DNA from: Jeotgalibacillus haloalkalitolerans | Lineage (GTDB): Bacteria > Bacillota > Bacilli > Bacillales > Jeotgalibacillaceae | DNA: 64,000 nt | Reading direction: 5' to 3' | Assembly: GCF_034427455.1 (NCBI RefSeq) | Contig: NZ_JAXQNN010000001.1 | Location: 1 to 64,000 of the forward strand | In this document: positions 19,313 to 29,314 of the stretch, piece after piece | Position numbering within the stretch: the first letter of the stretch is position 1 | How the letters are laid out: every line of letters begins with the position of its first letter | Translations under genes and position numbers: made by a program | Notes under the pieces: generated by a model | Told to the model about the DNA's origin: nothing | The model's input: the letters and a program-made list of their open reading frames with translations, nothing else | Database searches by the model: none

Positions 19313-21205
19313 ATGGTGAAAAAATTTGAGGCAGGAAATTATGATGTAATCGTCATTGGTGCCGGTCACGCAGGTGTGGAAGCAGGTCTTGCTTCTGCGC
19401 GAATGGGTGCAAAAACACTAATGTTAACAATAAATCTTGATATGGTGGCATTTATGCCATGTAACCCTTCAGTCGGCGGACCGGCTAAGGGAATCGTTGT
19501 ACGTGAAATCGACGCGCTTGGCGGTCAGATGGGGCGTACAATAGACCAGACGCATATTCAGATGCGTATGCTGAACACTGGAAAAGGACCTGCTGTTCGC
19601 GCGCTTCGTGCACAGGCTGATAAGGTGCTTTACCAGCAAATGATGAAAGAAACGATTGAAAATGAGCCGAACATGACGCTTCTTCAGGGAATGGTTGAAG
19701 AACTGATCATTGAGGACGGTGAGTGTCACGGCGTGATCACAAATACTGGTGCAACATTCCGTGCGAAAACAACGATTATCACTGCGGGAACATTCCTGCG
19801 CGGTGAAGTCATTATCGGCGACCTGAAATATTCAAGCGGTCCGAATAACCAGCAGCCTTCAATTGGTCTTGCAGATCATATGAGAGATCTTGGCTTTGAT
19901 GTCGTACGTTTTAAAACGGGAACACCACCGCGTGTAAACAGTTCGACAATTGATTACACGAAAACTGAAATTCAGCCCGGTGATGAAACGCCGCGAGCCT
20001 TCAGCTATGAAACAACTGAATTTATTACAGATCAGCTGCCATGCTGGCTAACCTATACAAATGCAGAAACACATCAGATCATCGACGATAATTTACACCG
20101 TTCTGCAATGTACTCAGGTATGATTAAGGGTACAGGCCCTCGTTACTGTCCTTCAATCGAGGATAAGGTTGTGCGTTTTAATGATAAGCCACGCCACCAG
20201 ATCTTCCTTGAGCCTGAAGGCCGTAATACCAAGGAAGTCTACGTGCAGGGTCTTTCTACAAGTCTGCCTGAAGATGTGCAGCAGCAGATCCTGTCAACGA
20301 TTCCGGGTCTCGAAAATGCACAGATGATGCGCTCAGGCTATGCCATCGAGTACGATGCAATGGTGCCGACGCAGCTGTGGCCAACGCTTGAGACGAAAAA
20401 AATCCGTAACCTGTATACAGCGGGTCAGATTAACGGAACGTCAGGCTATGAGGAAGCAGCAGGTCAGGGACTGATGGCCGGTATTAATGCTGCCAGACGT
20501 GCGTTTGACAAAGAAGAAGTCATCTTGAGCCGTTCTGATGCGTATATCGGGGTACTGATTGATGATCTTGTGACGAAAGGGACAAACGAACCTTACCGTC
20601 TGCTGACGTCACGTGCTGAATACCGTCTGCTTCTGCGTCACGATAATGCAGATTTGAGATTAACAGACGTTGGTTATGAGATTGGTCTGATTTCAGATGA
20701 GCGCTACAGCCGTTTTAACCTGAAAAAAGAGCAGATCGATGCAGAAATTAAGAGACTGCAGGAAGTCATTATTAAGCCGAATGAAGCTACACAGACACTG
20801 CTTGAAGAAGCAGGAAGCTCTGCTTTAAAAGATGGAATTCGCGGAACAGACCTTTTAAGAAGACCGGAAATCACGTACAATCATATTAAAGTATTGTCAC
20901 CTGCAGAGACTGAACTCCCTGCTGATGTAGAGGAACAGGTCGAGATTCAGGTGAAATATGAAGGCTATATTGAAAAATCTCTTCAGCAGGTCGATAAGCT
21001 GAAAAAGATGGAGAATAAAAAAATTCCAGAAGGCATTGATTATGATGCGATTACGGGGCTTGCTTCAGAAGCAAGACAGAAGCTGCGCGAGGTTCAGCCG
21101 CTGTCAATCGCCCAGGCATCACGCATCTCCGGTGTAAACCCGGCGGATATTTCAATTTTACTTGTCTATATCGAACAGGGTAAAATTGCAAAAGTATCCG
21201 GTTGA
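19313..21205 (+). CDS. mnmG: tRNA uridine-5-carboxymethylaminomethyl modification enzyme MnmG (GidA)
   Basis: 630-residue FAD enzyme and partner of MnmE. FAD-binding [17 protein letters not shown] is near residues 14-30; the GidA signature [15 protein letters not shown] is near 270; the C-terminal helical domain contacts MnmE. The start is ATG 19313 ([21 protein letters not shown]) after AAAGGAGG; the open frame extends to 19190 but that part is repeat-derived. It overlaps the untranslated start region of rsmG closely, so they are co-transcribed. Confidence 0.97.
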   Translation: MVKKFEAGNYDVIVIGAGHAGVEAGLASARMGAKTLMLTINLDMVAFMPCNPSVGGPAKGIVVREIDALGGQMGRTIDQTHIQMRMLNTGKGPAVRALRAQADKVLYQQMMKETIENEPNMTLLQGMVEELIIEDGECHGVITNTGATFRAKTTIITAGTFLRGEVIIGDLKYSSGPNNQQPSIGLADHMRDLGFDVVRFKTGTPPRVNSSTIDYTKTEIQPGDETPRAFSYETTEFITDQLPCWLTYTNAETHQIIDDNLHRSAMYSGMIKGTGPRYCPSIEDKVVRFNDKPRHQIFLEPEGRNTKEVYVQGLSTSLPEDVQQQILSTIPGLENAQMMRSGYAIEYDAMVPTQLWPTLETKKIRNLYTAGQINGTSGYEEAAGQGLMAGINAARRAFDKEEVILSRSDAYIGVLIDDLVTKGTNEPYRLLTSRAEYRLLLRHDNADLRLTDVGYEIGLISDERYSRFNLKKEQIDAEIKRLQEVIIKPNEATQTLLEEAGSSALKDGIRGTDLLRRPEITYNHIKVLSPAETELPADVEEQVEIQVKYEGYIEKSLQQVDKLKKMENKKIPEGIDYDAITGLASEARQKLREVQPLSIAQASRISGVNPADISILLVYIEQGKIAKVSG

Positions 21206-21225
21206 ATGATCTAAAGGAGACCAAT

Positions 21226-21942
21226 ATGACAGAACAGCAGTTTTACGAACAGCTAAAAGCAAAAGGTATTACGCTTAGTGACGAGCAGCTGCAGCAGTTC
21301 AGAAAGTATCATGAAATTCTTGTCGAATGGAATGAGAAAATGAACCTGACAGCGATCACTGACCGTGAAGAAGTATATTTAAAACATTTTTATGACTCAA
21401 TCACAGCCGCATTTTATTTCGACTTCACAAAGCCGATGAGCATTTGTGATGTGGGAGCGGGCGCAGGTTTTCCAAGCATTCCGCTGAAAATCTGCTTCCC
21501 GCACCTGAATGTGTCGATTGTAGACTCCCTCAATAAACGGATTACATTTTTAAATCACTTAGCAGACGAGCTGAAGCTTGAAGATGTACACTTTTACCAT
21601 GACCGTGCTGAGACGTTTGGCAAAAATGCTGACCACCGCGAGCAGTATGACCTTGTGACAGCACGCGCTGTGGCAAGGCTGTCTGTGCTTTCAGAGCTGT
21701 GCCTGCCACTTGCCAAAACAGGCGGTCACTTCGTTGCAATGAAGGGTGCGGGTGCGTCTGAAGAGCTTGACGCCGGTCAAAAAGCGATTACGCTCCTTGG
21801 CGGCAAAAAGACAGCGGTCCACGCTTTCACGCTTCCTGAAGAGGAAAGTGAACGATCTGTTATCGTCGTGGAAAAAGTAAAATCTACACCGAAGAAGTAT
21901 CCAAGAAAGCCGGGAACACCGAATAAATCTCCGCTTTCATAA
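21226..21942 (+). CDS. rsmG: 16S rRNA (guanine-527 N7) methyltransferase RsmG
   Basis: 238-residue SAM-dependent methyltransferase (GidB fold). The SAM site [17 protein letters not shown] lies near residue 70 and [11 protein letters not shown] shortly after. It methylates G527 in the 530 loop of 16S rRNA; loss gives low-level streptomycin resistance in other bacteria. Start ATG 21226 follows AAAGGAGA. It lies 20 bp after the mnmG stop. The C-terminus [12 protein letters not shown] is the usual basic end. Confidence 0.96.
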   Translation: MTEQQFYEQLKAKGITLSDEQLQQFRKYHEILVEWNEKMNLTAITDREEVYLKHFYDSITAAFYFDFTKPMSICDVGAGAGFPSIPLKICFPHLNVSIVDSLNKRITFLNHLADELKLEDVHFYHDRAETFGKNADHREQYDLVTARAVARLSVLSELCLPLAKTGGHFVAMKGAGASEELDAGQKAITLLGGKKTAVHAFTLPEEESERSVIVVEKVKSTPKKYPRKPGTPNKSPLS

Positions 21943-21978
21943 TGGCGTTTAGTTTTTCACAAAGGGTGGTGTGTCTTG

Positions 21979-22845
21979 ATGAAGACTCCGTTTTCACGGA
22001 TCTTTGGCCTTGGTGATAAGGACGAGCCTGTTTCGCCTGAAACCACGGAAGAAAAAGCAGTAAACCAAGAAGAAGTTAAACAAATCGACATTCATCAGAT
22101 CAAACCGAACCGTTTTCAGCCGAGAACGATTTTTGATGATGAAAAAATAGATGAGCTGGCAAGAACCATTCATACACACGGCATCATTCAGCCGATCGTT
22201 GTACGCGAAAGCGGAGACGGTTCCTATGAAATCATTGCCGGTGAACGCAGATGGCGCGCGATGAAATCCCTTCAATGGGAAACCGTTCCCGCCATTGTGA
22301 AAAATATGAGTGACACTGAAACAGCATCTGTAGCTTTAATTGAAAATCTTCAGCGCGAAGAACTTTCTCCCGTGGAAGAAGCGATGGCTTACCAAAAGCT
22401 CCTGGATCTTCATGAATTGACACAGGAAGCCCTGGCCCAGCGCCTTGGAAAAGGTCAATCAACAGTCGCCAATAAGCTGCGTCTTTTAAAGCTGCCTGAA
22501 TTCGTTCAGGAAAGCATTATCCAGAAAAAAATGACGGAGCGGCATGCGCGTGCACTGATTCCTTTAAAGGATGCTGAGCTTCAGAACAAACTCGCAGAAG
22601 AAATCATCGAACAGCAGCTGAACGTCAAGCAGACGGAGCAGCGCGTACAGAAAATGCTTGAAGCCAAAGAGACAAAGCCGAAGCCAAAACGCAAGGCATT
22701 CAATAAAGACGTACGGATTGCCGTCAATACAATCCGCCAGTCACTGAATATGATCTCTGACTCAGGCATGAAGCTCGATTCAAAAGAAGAAGAGTACGAT
22801 GATTACTATCAGATTACGATCAAGCTGCCTAAAAAGAAGAAATAG
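21979..22845 (+). CDS. noc: nucleoid occlusion protein Noc
   Basis: 288-residue ParB-family CTPase. An N-terminal amphipathic helix ([14 protein letters not shown]) suits membrane binding. CTP-binding motifs include GERRWRAM and [14 protein letters not shown], a helix-turn-helix covers about 150-170 ([19 protein letters not shown]), and a C-terminal dimer domain follows. Noc binds ATTTCCCGGGAAAT sites and blocks FtsZ assembly over the nucleoid. Such sites are present at 45637 and, with one mismatch, 23649. Start at ATG 21979; an in-frame TTG lies one codon upstream. Confidence 0.95.
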   Translation: MKTPFSRIFGLGDKDEPVSPETTEEKAVNQEEVKQIDIHQIKPNRFQPRTIFDDEKIDELARTIHTHGIIQPIVVRESGDGSYEIIAGERRWRAMKSLQWETVPAIVKNMSDTETASVALIENLQREELSPVEEAMAYQKLLDLHELTQEALAQRLGKGQSTVANKLRLLKLPEFVQESIIQKKMTERHARALIPLKDAELQNKLAEEIIEQQLNVKQTEQRVQKMLEAKETKPKPKRKAFNKDVRIAVNTIRQSLNMISDSGMKLDSKEEEYDDYYQITIKLPKKKK

Positions 22846-22858
22846 ATTGCTAGAGTAG

Positions 22859-22890
22859 AAGCCCGCTTGTCATGAGCGGGTTTTTATTTT
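22859..22890 (+). terminator. noc terminator
   Basis: The stem CCCGCT/AGCGGG with a 7-nt loop is followed by TTTTTATTTT, just past the noc stop. Confidence 0.85.
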
Positions 22891-22955
22891 GCCTGAAAGA
22901 TCATAAGTCAGGGTTTGGAGGTCGTATTTAACTGTTTGGGTGCCGCATCTCTTCC

Positions 22956-23190
22956 GTCGAGGTAGCGGTACACCCGGATCGAACGTTGTATGAGCCAAAT
23001 TGACGTATGTATTCTGCAAATTGAGTGCTGCACCAGCCCGCTTGATGCCTTTAAGACACTAAGGGCTTATTTCTTAAAGGCATCAAGAGGGCGTGGCGGT
23101 TTGTACCTGTTTTCGCTGAAGTTGCAGCTATCTGTGGTGAAGTTGATGTGATACACCCGGAAGCTTGTCTTGGTTTCTGCGTCAGCCTGC
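22956..23190. repeat. paired 21-bp-period arrays around a long hairpin
   Basis: Left units with (A/G)T(C/T)GA cores start at 22956, 22978, 22999 and 23020. A perfect 16-bp inverted repeat follows: CTTGATGCCTTTAAGA near 23041 and its complement near 23072. Then right units with GAAG(T/C)TTG-type cores start at 23116, 23137 and 23158. The phrase TACACCCGG occurs on both sides. The layout and hairpin sequence recur at 38.0-38.33 kb. It fills most of the 500-bp noc-parA gap; no gene is evident. Confidence 0.65.
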
Positions 23191-23345
23191 AGCAATGACT
23201 TCCCGGGTTTGTCGTATTTCCAGAGTTCCTGTCATGATCCCCCGAAGCCAAAACAACCACTCTACTTTTACAGGCAATCTCTGTTAAAATAAACTTAATA
23301 TTTTCATAGACCGAAGCATTCACAAAAAGGGGACGGGTGACACGA

Positions 23346-24107
23346 ATGGGGAGAATGATTGCGATTGCGAATCAAAAAGGCGGAGTCGGTAAAACGACGA
23401 CGTCTGTTAACATCAGTGCATGTCTTGCTTATTTGGGGAAAAAGGTTTTACTCGTTGATATGGATCCGCAGGGGAACGCGACGAGCGGGGTTGGCATCAA
23501 CAAAGGGGATGTAGATGAAAGTATTTATGAAGTGTTAGTAGAGGATGTATCAGCTAAAAGTGTGATCAGGGGTACATCTGTTGAAAATCTGTATGCGATT
23601 CCTGCGACAATCTCACTTGCAGGAGCGGAAATTGAGCTTGTTTCGATGGTTTCCCGGGAAATAAGATTGAAAAAAGCGCTTGAGGATGTACAGCACAGGT
23701 TCGATTATATTATTATTGATTGTCCGCCCTCGCTTGGGATGCTGACGATCAATGCTTTAACTGCTTCAGATGCCTGTATTATTCCGGTGCAGTGTGAATA
23801 TTACGCACTTGAAGGCCTCAGTCAGCTGTTAAGTACAGTGAGACTCGTTCAAAAACACCTCAATCATCATTTACTGATTGATGGTGTGCTGCTTACCATG
23901 CTGGATGCAAGAACAAACCTTGGTATTCAGGTCATTGCAGAAGTGAAAAAGTATTTTCAGGATAAAGTATACAGAACAATTATTCCAAGAAATGTAAGAT
24001 TGAGTGAGGCGCCGAGCCATGGGCTGCCTGTAATTTTATATGATCCGAAGTCAAAAGGGGCAGAAGTCTATCTTGATTTAGCAAAGGAAGTGATCATTAA
24101 TGGCTAA
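23346..24107 (+). CDS. parA: chromosome partitioning ATPase ParA (Soj)
   Basis: 253-residue MinD/ParA ATPase with deviant Walker A NQKGGVGKTTTSVN (about 10-23), Walker A' DMDPQGNAT (about 40-48) and Walker B IIIDCPPSLG. With ParB it moves origins and, in B. subtilis, regulates DnaA activity. Start chosen at ATG 23346 (MGRMIAIANQKGG); an upstream in-frame GTG (23337) is less likely by comparison with B. subtilis MGKIIAITNQKGG. Overlaps parB by 8 bp. Confidence 0.96.
   Translation: MGRMIAIANQKGGVGKTTTSVNISACLAYLGKKVLLVDMDPQGNATSGVGINKGDVDESIYEVLVEDVSAKSVIRGTSVENLYAIPATISLAGAEIELVSMVSREIRLKKALEDVQHRFDYIIIDCPPSLGMLTINALTASDACIIPVQCEYYALEGLSQLLSTVRLVQKHLNHHLLIDGVLLTMLDARTNLGIQVIAEVKKYFQDKVYRTIIPRNVRLSEAPSHGLPVILYDPKSKGAEVYLDLAKEVIING
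23649..23662. promoter_or_regulatory. near-perfect Noc-binding site within parA
   Basis: GTTTCCCGGGAAAT differs from the consensus ATTTCCCGGGAAAT only in the first base. It lies inside the parA coding sequence, about 0.8 kb past noc. Confidence 0.6.
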
Positions 24108-24951
24108 AGGACTTGGTAAAGGTGTGAACAATCTTTTTAAAGATATGTCTTCCATTCACGATGAGCACATTCAGCAGCTGTCAGTGAAAGACATCCGTCC
24201 GAATCCTTATCAACCGAGAAAAATATTTGATGAAATTCCGCTTGAAGAGCTGACGCTTTCTGTCAAAGAACATGGGATTTTACAGCCGATTATTGTCCGG
24301 AAAAGTCTGAAGGGATTTGAAATCGTTGCCGGAGAACGCCGTTTCAGGGCAGCAAAAGCAGCAGCGCTTACGCATGTGCCGGCCGTTATCCGTGATTTAA
24401 ATGACCGGCAGATGATGGAGCTTTCCGTGCTTGAAAACCTGCAGCGTGAAGATTTAACGCCTGTTGAAGAGGCAAAAGCCTATGAAACGCTGATGCAGAA
24501 GCTGAAGATCTCACAGGATGAGCTTGCCAAAAAGGTTGGTAAAAGCAGACCGCATATTGCCAATCACCTGCGTCTGCTGAATCTTTCAGAACTGATTCAG
24601 GAAAAGCTTTCACGTAAAGAGTTATCAATGGGACACGGCCGCGCGCTTGCAGGGCTGAAAGATAAGGAAACAGCTGAGCAGCTTGCTGATAAAGTCCTGA
24701 AAGAAGGCTTAAATGTACGTCAGCTCGAAAAACTCATTTCAGAAGCCGCTCCCACTCGGAAGGAAAAACCAAAACGAAAGGCAGATCCTCATTTAAAGCA
24801 GCAGGAAACCGTGCTGAGAGAGCGTTTTGGTACCAGTGTGGCCATTAAGAAAAACAAAAATAAAGGCAAGATTGAAATTGAATTTATGTCAGAGGATGAT
24901 CTTGAACGGATTTTATCGCTGTTAGGTGAAGATACGGAGAACCGCTTCTGA
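24100..24951 (+). CDS. parB: chromosome partitioning protein ParB (Spo0J)
   Basis: 283-residue CTP-dependent DNA clamp. CTP motifs are NPYQPRKIF near residue 38, GERRFRAAKA near 75 and ENLQREDLTPVEEA near 110. A helix-turn-helix at about 145-170 binds parS; the C-terminal dimerisation domain ends at 283. It loads at parS, slides, and recruits SMC. Unlike B. subtilis spo0J I see no parS inside the gene; one perfect parS lies in walK at 47389. ATG overlaps the parA stop. Confidence 0.96.
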   Translation: MAKGLGKGVNNLFKDMSSIHDEHIQQLSVKDIRPNPYQPRKIFDEIPLEELTLSVKEHGILQPIIVRKSLKGFEIVAGERRFRAAKAAALTHVPAVIRDLNDRQMMELSVLENLQREDLTPVEEAKAYETLMQKLKISQDELAKKVGKSRPHIANHLRLLNLSELIQEKLSRKELSMGHGRALAGLKDKETAEQLADKVLKEGLNVRQLEKLISEAAPTRKEKPKRKADPHLKQQETVLRERFGTSVAIKKNKNKGKIEIEFMSEDDLERILSLLGEDTENRF

Positions 24952-24980
24952 GATAGAGAGCAGGAAAGAGGGAGTTTCGC

Positions 24981-25697
24981 TTGGTATTGTTGGGAACATT
25001 GGTAAATGGTCTGTTAATTGTGATCGGCACACTGATCGGAAAGCTGCTGCACAGAATTCCGGAGAAAATGAAAGCAACTGTCATGTCCGCCATTGGACTT
25101 GCAGTCGTGGTGCTTGGTCTGCAGATGGGCCTTTCAAGCAACAATTATCTGATTGTGATCATCAGTCTGGTGCTTGGAGCGGTGATCGGTGAATGGATGG
25201 AGCTTGATGACAAGCTGAATGCAATGGGCAGATGGATTGAGCGGAAGGTTGGATCGAAGGGTGAGACGAGTATTTCCCAGGGCTTTGTGACAGCGACACT
25301 GATCTTTGTCATCGGTGCGATGGGCGTGATCGGAGCGCTGGATTCAGGGCTCCGCGGTGATCATCAGGTACTGTTCACAAAATCCATTATTGATGGATTC
25401 GTCTCAATTATCTTAACGTCAACGCTTGGTGTCGGCGTGTTGTTCTCTGCGATTCCGGTTGTCCTTTATCAGGGAGCGATCGCACTGTTTGCCACGCAGA
25501 TTGACAAATTTGTCCCTGACGTCCTGATGGATCAATTTATCGCTGAAATGACGTCAGCAGGCGGCATCATGATTTTTGCGATCGGACTGAATCTGATCGG
25601 CATCACAAAAATCCGAGTGGCCAACCTGCTCCCGGGTATCCTCATTGTGGGTGCGATTGTGACAGTTGTTCACCTGTATGAAGCGTATGGGTTTTAG
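24981..25697 (+). CDS. DUF554 family membrane protein
   Basis: 238-residue membrane protein with about seven hydrophobic helices and the DUF554 hallmarks: LGTLVNGLLIVIGTLIGKLL at the start, AIGLAVVVLGLQM, LVLGAVIGEWMELD, and SAGGIMIFAIGLNLIGI near the end. Function unknown; sometimes described as a putative transporter. The likely start is TTG at 24981 after AGAGGGAG. It follows parB by 29 bp, as in many Bacillales. Its 3' end overlaps the convergent yyaC by 56 bp. Confidence 0.88.
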   Translation: MVLLGTLVNGLLIVIGTLIGKLLHRIPEKMKATVMSAIGLAVVVLGLQMGLSSNNYLIVIISLVLGAVIGEWMELDDKLNAMGRWIERKVGSKGETSISQGFVTATLIFVIGAMGVIGALDSGLRGDHQVLFTKSIIDGFVSIILTSTLGVGVLFSAIPVVLYQGAIALFATQIDKFVPDVLMDQFIAEMTSAGGIMIFAIGLNLIGITKIRVANLLPGILIVGAIVTVVHLYEAYGF

Positions 25698-26265
25698 CGA
25701 TCTTTTTTCGTAAAAGAATATTGGAATAATGAATGGCATCTGTAATCTTAGAAGCCATTTCATTGACTAAATAAAGGCGTGTATTCTGTAGCATCGCATG
25801 CTCCATGAAGCCGCCTGCATTTACAATCCCTGTGATATGCACATCACCAATCGGCGGCAGCTGTTTCTGTACGCCTGCACCAGGGAAGATCGGTCCCTCC
25901 CCGACTTCGATATAGCCGATATTGCGGAACTGACCGAGGCATGCATCAATCGCTACAATAAAAGGATTGTCATACTCCAGCCGGATTTTTTCAGCAGTAT
26001 CTGCCAGATTCAGTGCATGTACAGGGTCCTTTAACGTCCCGTACAGATCGCAAAATGGCAGCTTTCTTTTTTCAAGAAGCGATCCCGTCAGCGGTCCGAG
26101 TGAATCACCTGTAGAGCGGTCAGTTCCAATACATACATACACAATCGGCCGGTCAATGGGATATTTTGAAGCAAGTGTCTTTGCGAGTCGGTGTGGTGTC
26201 ATGTGATCCTCTAAATGACTGCGGCAGCTAGTATCGGTAAATTGCGGCGGTATCGCTTCGTTCAT
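25642..26265 (-). CDS. yyaC: spore-associated protein YyaC (Gpr-like fold)
   Basis: 207-residue protein of the YyaC family, related in fold to the germination protease Gpr (VYVCIGTDRSTGDSLGPLTGSLL, then VAIDACLG and PPIGDVHITGIVNAGGFME). It is sporulation-controlled in B. subtilis, where it also lies beside the parAB genes. Its presence supports an endospore-forming host. Convergent with, and overlapping, the DUF554 gene; the overlap covers its C-terminal 18 residues, which are poorly conserved. Confidence 0.92.
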   Translation of the reverse strand: MNEAIPPQFTDTSCRSHLEDHMTPHRLAKTLASKYPIDRPIVYVCIGTDRSTGDSLGPLTGSLLEKRKLPFCDLYGTLKDPVHALNLADTAEKIRLEYDNPFIVAIDACLGQFRNIGYIEVGEGPIFPGAGVQKQLPPIGDVHITGIVNAGGFMEHAMLQNTRLYLVNEMASKITDAIHYSNILLRKKIAKTHTLHTGEQLSQSHPQ

Positions 26266-26337
26266 ATTAGCCAGCTCCTCTCACTTCTACAGTATAGGTA
26301 GATTCCTATTTTTTATTCTGTTTATTCATTATATAAT

Positions 26338-26376
26338 ACATTTTGTTCTTTTTAAAGAACAAAATGTTTTTTTTCT
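26338..26376. promoter_or_regulatory. perfect 14-bp inverted repeat in the yyaC-mscS gap
   Basis: ACATTTTGTTCTTT (26338-26351) and its exact complement (26354-26367) are separated by only 2 bp, followed by TTTTTTTT on the plus strand. It lies between divergent genes, where no terminator is expected, so it may be an operator or a stray terminator. Confidence 0.5.
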
Positions 26377-26460
26377 TATAAGTTGGAGAAAAAAACGAAC
26401 GCTGATAAAATAAAGAATAGCTTGAGATGATTTTTCTAAAAAAAGCAGGAAGTGATATAA

Positions 26461-27486
26461 ATGGAACTTGCTACACCGGAAACACCGTTAACACCTGGAA
26501 CGCCTGATACATCGGAAACACCCGAAACACCTGAAAATCAGGAAACAGAGGGGCCACCTGAGACAATAGAAGAAGTCGTTGACATAAGTGCCTGGAAAGA
26601 AGCATGGGACTCAGTCGTTGCCTATTTAACAAATGAGGCAGTCTGGGTTCAATTCGGTATTACTTTTTTAAGGATTATTCTGATCATTGTCATCGCAGGC
26701 ATCGTCGTCCGTATTGCTAAAAAGCTCATCCAAAATGTCTTTAAAGTGCGTGCGCGCGGCCCCGTACAGGTGTCGATCCGCCGGGAGAACACGCTGTTAA
26801 AACTGCTGCAGAATGTAGTGTCTTACGTCGTTTATTTTGTCGCCGTGCTTGCTGTACTTTCTGCATTTGAAATTGATGTCCGCGGTTTGATCGCCGGTGC
26901 CGGGATCGTCGGACTTGCCGTTGGTTTTGGTGCCCAGAACCTTGTCCGTGATATCATTACAGGATTCTTTATCATTTTTGAAGACCAGTTCTCTGTGGGA
27001 GATTACGTCAGAATCGGTCAGGCAGAAGGACATGTGGAAGAGATCGGTCTTCGCACAACAAAAATTAAAAGCTGGACCGGGGAATTGCACATTTTTCCAA
27101 ACGGAAACATTACGGAAGTAACGAACTTTTCGATTCACAATAGCGTAGCTGTCGTGGATATCAGTATCGCTTACGAAGAAGACGTAGCGAAAGCTGAACA
27201 GGCCATTCGTGAATTCTGTGACTCTCTCGAAGGTAAATATGAGGAGATCCTGATGAAGCCGGAGCTGCTCGGTGTTCAGACACTTGGCGCTTCAGAAGTT
27301 GTCATGCGCGTCATTGCAGAAACGCAGCCAATGAAACATTGGTATATAGGCAGGGAGCTCAAACGTGAAATCAAGCATTATCTTGATGAGCGCGGAATTG
27401 AAATTCCATTCCCTCGTATGGTGATGTACTCAAGAGAGGAAGCAGGTAAGCTTCAAACGGATATGCAGGACAAAGTGAAAAAATAG
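26461..27486 (+). CDS. small-conductance mechanosensitive channel (MscS family)
   Basis: 341-residue channel. Residues 1-40 are an odd Pro/Thr/Glu-rich stretch with repeated TPET/TPDT/TPEN steps. Three transmembrane helices follow (about 65-85, 115-135, 142-165); the pore helix has GLAVGFGAQNLVRDIITGFF. The beta domain GDYVRIGQAEGHVEEIGLRTTKIKSWTG and the C-terminal cytoplasmic vestibule (about 230-320) complete the fold. It releases solutes on hypo-osmotic shock. It is followed after 11 bp by yyzM. Confidence 0.92.
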   Translation: MELATPETPLTPGTPDTSETPETPENQETEGPPETIEEVVDISAWKEAWDSVVAYLTNEAVWVQFGITFLRIILIIVIAGIVVRIAKKLIQNVFKVRARGPVQVSIRRENTLLKLLQNVVSYVVYFVAVLAVLSAFEIDVRGLIAGAGIVGLAVGFGAQNLVRDIITGFFIIFEDQFSVGDYVRIGQAEGHVEEIGLRTTKIKSWTGELHIFPNGNITEVTNFSIHNSVAVVDISIAYEEDVAKAEQAIREFCDSLEGKYEEILMKPELLGVQTLGASEVVMRVIAETQPMKHWYIGRELKREIKHYLDERGIEIPFPRMVMYSREEAGKLQTDMQDKVKK

Positions 27487-27497
27487 GAGGATATTTC

Positions 27498-27695
27498 ATG
27501 GAGGAAAAAGAGTTTGGACTACATGATGTAGTAGAAATGAAAAAACCCCATCCGTGCGGAGTCAACCAGTGGAAAATCATCCGGATGGGAATGGATATCA
27601 GAATCAAATGTGAGGGCTGTCAACACAGCGTCATGATTCCCCGCAAGGAGTTTTCCCGTAAAATGAAGAAAGTGCTTGTGAAGCATGAGGAATAA
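27498..27695 (+). CDS. yyzM: DUF951 family protein YyzM
   Basis: 65-residue DUF951 protein with the family pattern VVEMKKPHPCGVNQWKIIRM then CEGCQHSVMIPR; three cysteines (in PHPCG and CEGC) could bind zinc. Small RNA-binding-like protein of unknown function, usually next to ychF and an MscS gene in Bacilli, as here. A GGAGG site lies just after the mscS stop, so the two are co-transcribed. Confidence 0.92.
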   Translation: MEEKEFGLHDVVEMKKPHPCGVNQWKIIRMGMDIRIKCEGCQHSVMIPRKEFSRKMKKVLVKHEE

Positions 27696-27703
27696 AAAAG
27701 AGA

Positions 27704-27739
27704 CCGCATGAGATCAGGAATGATGTCATGCGGTTTTTT
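27704..27739 (+). terminator. yyzM terminator
   Basis: The stem CCGCATGA/TCATGCGG with a 14-nt loop is followed by TTTTTT, just past the yyzM stop. Confidence 0.8.
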
Positions 27740-27885
27740 CATTTAGCGGAAGCAGCTGAGATCAAATCCCGCCCACACGCCGGTCCTCTTGTATTTATCA
27801 AAGGAACTCTTTATAATTGTGTGAGGTTTGTATATGACACGTCACATGAATATGTTTTCAATAGAAGATTCAAGGAGTGAACGAA

Positions 27886-28986
27886 ATGGCTTTAACAGCT
27901 GGAATCGTGGGCTTACCGAACGTCGGGAAGTCTACTTTATTTAATGCAATTACAAAAGCAGGTGCTGAATCTGCAAACTATCCGTTCTGTACAATCGACC
28001 CGAACGTCGGGATCGTAGAAGTACCGGACCCGCGTCTGACTAAGCTGACTGAGCTGGTTGAACCGAAAAAGACCGTTCCGACTGCATTTGAATTTACTGA
28101 TATTGCAGGGATTGTAAAAGGTGCCAGTAAAGGTGAAGGCCTCGGTAACAAGTTCCTTTCACATATCCGTGAAGTAGATGCAATTGTACAGGTTGTCCGC
28201 TGCTTTGCAGATGACAATATCACACACGTTTCAGGTAAAGTGGACCCGATTGATGATATCGAAGTCATCAACCTTGAGCTGATTTTAGCGGACCTTGAAG
28301 CTGTCGATAAGCGCATCGGCCGCGTTGCTAAAATGGCCAAGCAAAAAGACAAGGATGCTGTCATTGAAATGGCTGTTCTTGAAAAGATCAAAGAAGCGCT
28401 TGAAAACAATCAGGCAGCAAGAACTGTTGAGCTGAATGAAGAGCAGGCGAAAATCGCAAAAGGCATGCACCTGTTAACAAGCAAGCCAATGCTTTACGCT
28501 GCAAACGTAGGTGAAGATGAAATCGCGGATCCTTCAGATAACGAATACGTACAGCGCGTGCGTGAATTCGCAAAAGAAGATAACGCAGAAGTGATCGTTG
28601 TCTGCGCGAAGATTGAAGAAGAAATTGCAGAGCTTGATGAAGATGAAAAAGCAATGTTCCTTTCAGAGCTTGGCATTGAAGAATCAGGTCTTGATCAGCT
28701 GATCCGTGCAACATACGATCTGCTTGGTCTTGCTACGTACTTCACAGCTGGTGTTCAGGAAGTACGCGCATGGACATTCCGCCACGGCATGAAAGCACCA
28801 CAGTGTGCCGGCGTCATCCACACAGACTTCGAACGCGGCTTCATCCGTGCAGAAACCGTTTCTTATGACGACCTGATCGCCTCAGGCGGCATGTCTCCGG
28901 CAAAAGAAGCAGGTAAAGTACGCCTTGAAGGTAAAGAATATATCGTAAAAGACGGAGATGTCATTCACTTCCGTTTTAACGTATAA
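27886..28986 (+). CDS. ychF: ribosome-associated ATPase/GTPase YchF
   Basis: 366-residue Obg-family P-loop protein ([18 protein letters not shown] at the N-terminus, [20 protein letters not shown] switch II). The C-terminal TGS domain holds [19 protein letters not shown]. YchF prefers ATP over GTP and acts in translation and stress responses. Start ATG 27886 follows CAAGGAG; the frame is open three codons upstream without a better start. Upstream of rpsF as in B. subtilis. Confidence 0.96.
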   Translation: MALTAGIVGLPNVGKSTLFNAITKAGAESANYPFCTIDPNVGIVEVPDPRLTKLTELVEPKKTVPTAFEFTDIAGIVKGASKGEGLGNKFLSHIREVDAIVQVVRCFADDNITHVSGKVDPIDDIEVINLELILADLEAVDKRIGRVAKMAKQKDKDAVIEMAVLEKIKEALENNQAARTVELNEEQAKIAKGMHLLTSKPMLYAANVGEDEIADPSDNEYVQRVREFAKEDNAEVIVVCAKIEEEIAELDEDEKAMFLSELGIEESGLDQLIRATYDLLGLATYFTAGVQEVRAWTFRHGMKAPQCAGVIHTDFERGFIRAETVSYDDLIASGGMSPAKEAGKVRLEGKEYIVKDGDVIHFRFNV

Positions 28987-28996
28987 ATGAGCTGTG

Positions 28997-29029
28997 CCCC
29001 CGGGAGAGAGATTCCGGGGGTTTTGTTTT
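28997..29029 (+). terminator. ychF terminator
   Basis: The stem CCCCCGG/CCGGGGG with a 10-nt loop is followed by TTTTGTTTT. Confidence 0.85.
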
Positions 29030-29049
29030 GGTTGAAAATATTGTCTTGA

Positions 29050-29185
29050 GGAATAGGTCAAATGACATGATTCTACGAACATACTCCATTTTTCTAAGAA
29101 CACTCGCTTGTAACCTCCGAACAATCTCGCCTATTCTAAGAACCACAAGCATTTTTCTAAGAACCAAACCGAATTTTCTAAGAAC
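29050..29185 (-). repeat. 21-bp-period array, six units (type A)
   Basis: Cores matching TTCTAAGAAC (complement of GTTCNNAGAA) start at 29071, 29092, 29113, 29134, 29155 and 29176: six units, every step exactly 21 bp. The 29113 unit is degenerate (ACCTCCGAAC). The conserved tail, read on the minus strand as CATGTCATTTGACCTATTCC, lies at 29050-29070 and faces the ychF terminator. Fills much of the 440-bp ychF-rpsF gap. Confidence 0.75.
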
Positions 29186-29314
29186 CAAACCCTGCCCGCC
29201 AAACCACCTCCCCCCGACTGGACATCCCACCCCCAATCCGTTACAATAAAATAAGAACAAATGTTCTATTTCTGTTTGGGGAAGAACAGGAATCTCAAAA
29301 ACTTACTATCGCCC

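Noticed and set aside
29071-29185. CRISPR array
   Set aside because: Period is only 21 bp, the repeat part is a degenerate 10-mer, unit number is fixed near six, and there are no cas genes.
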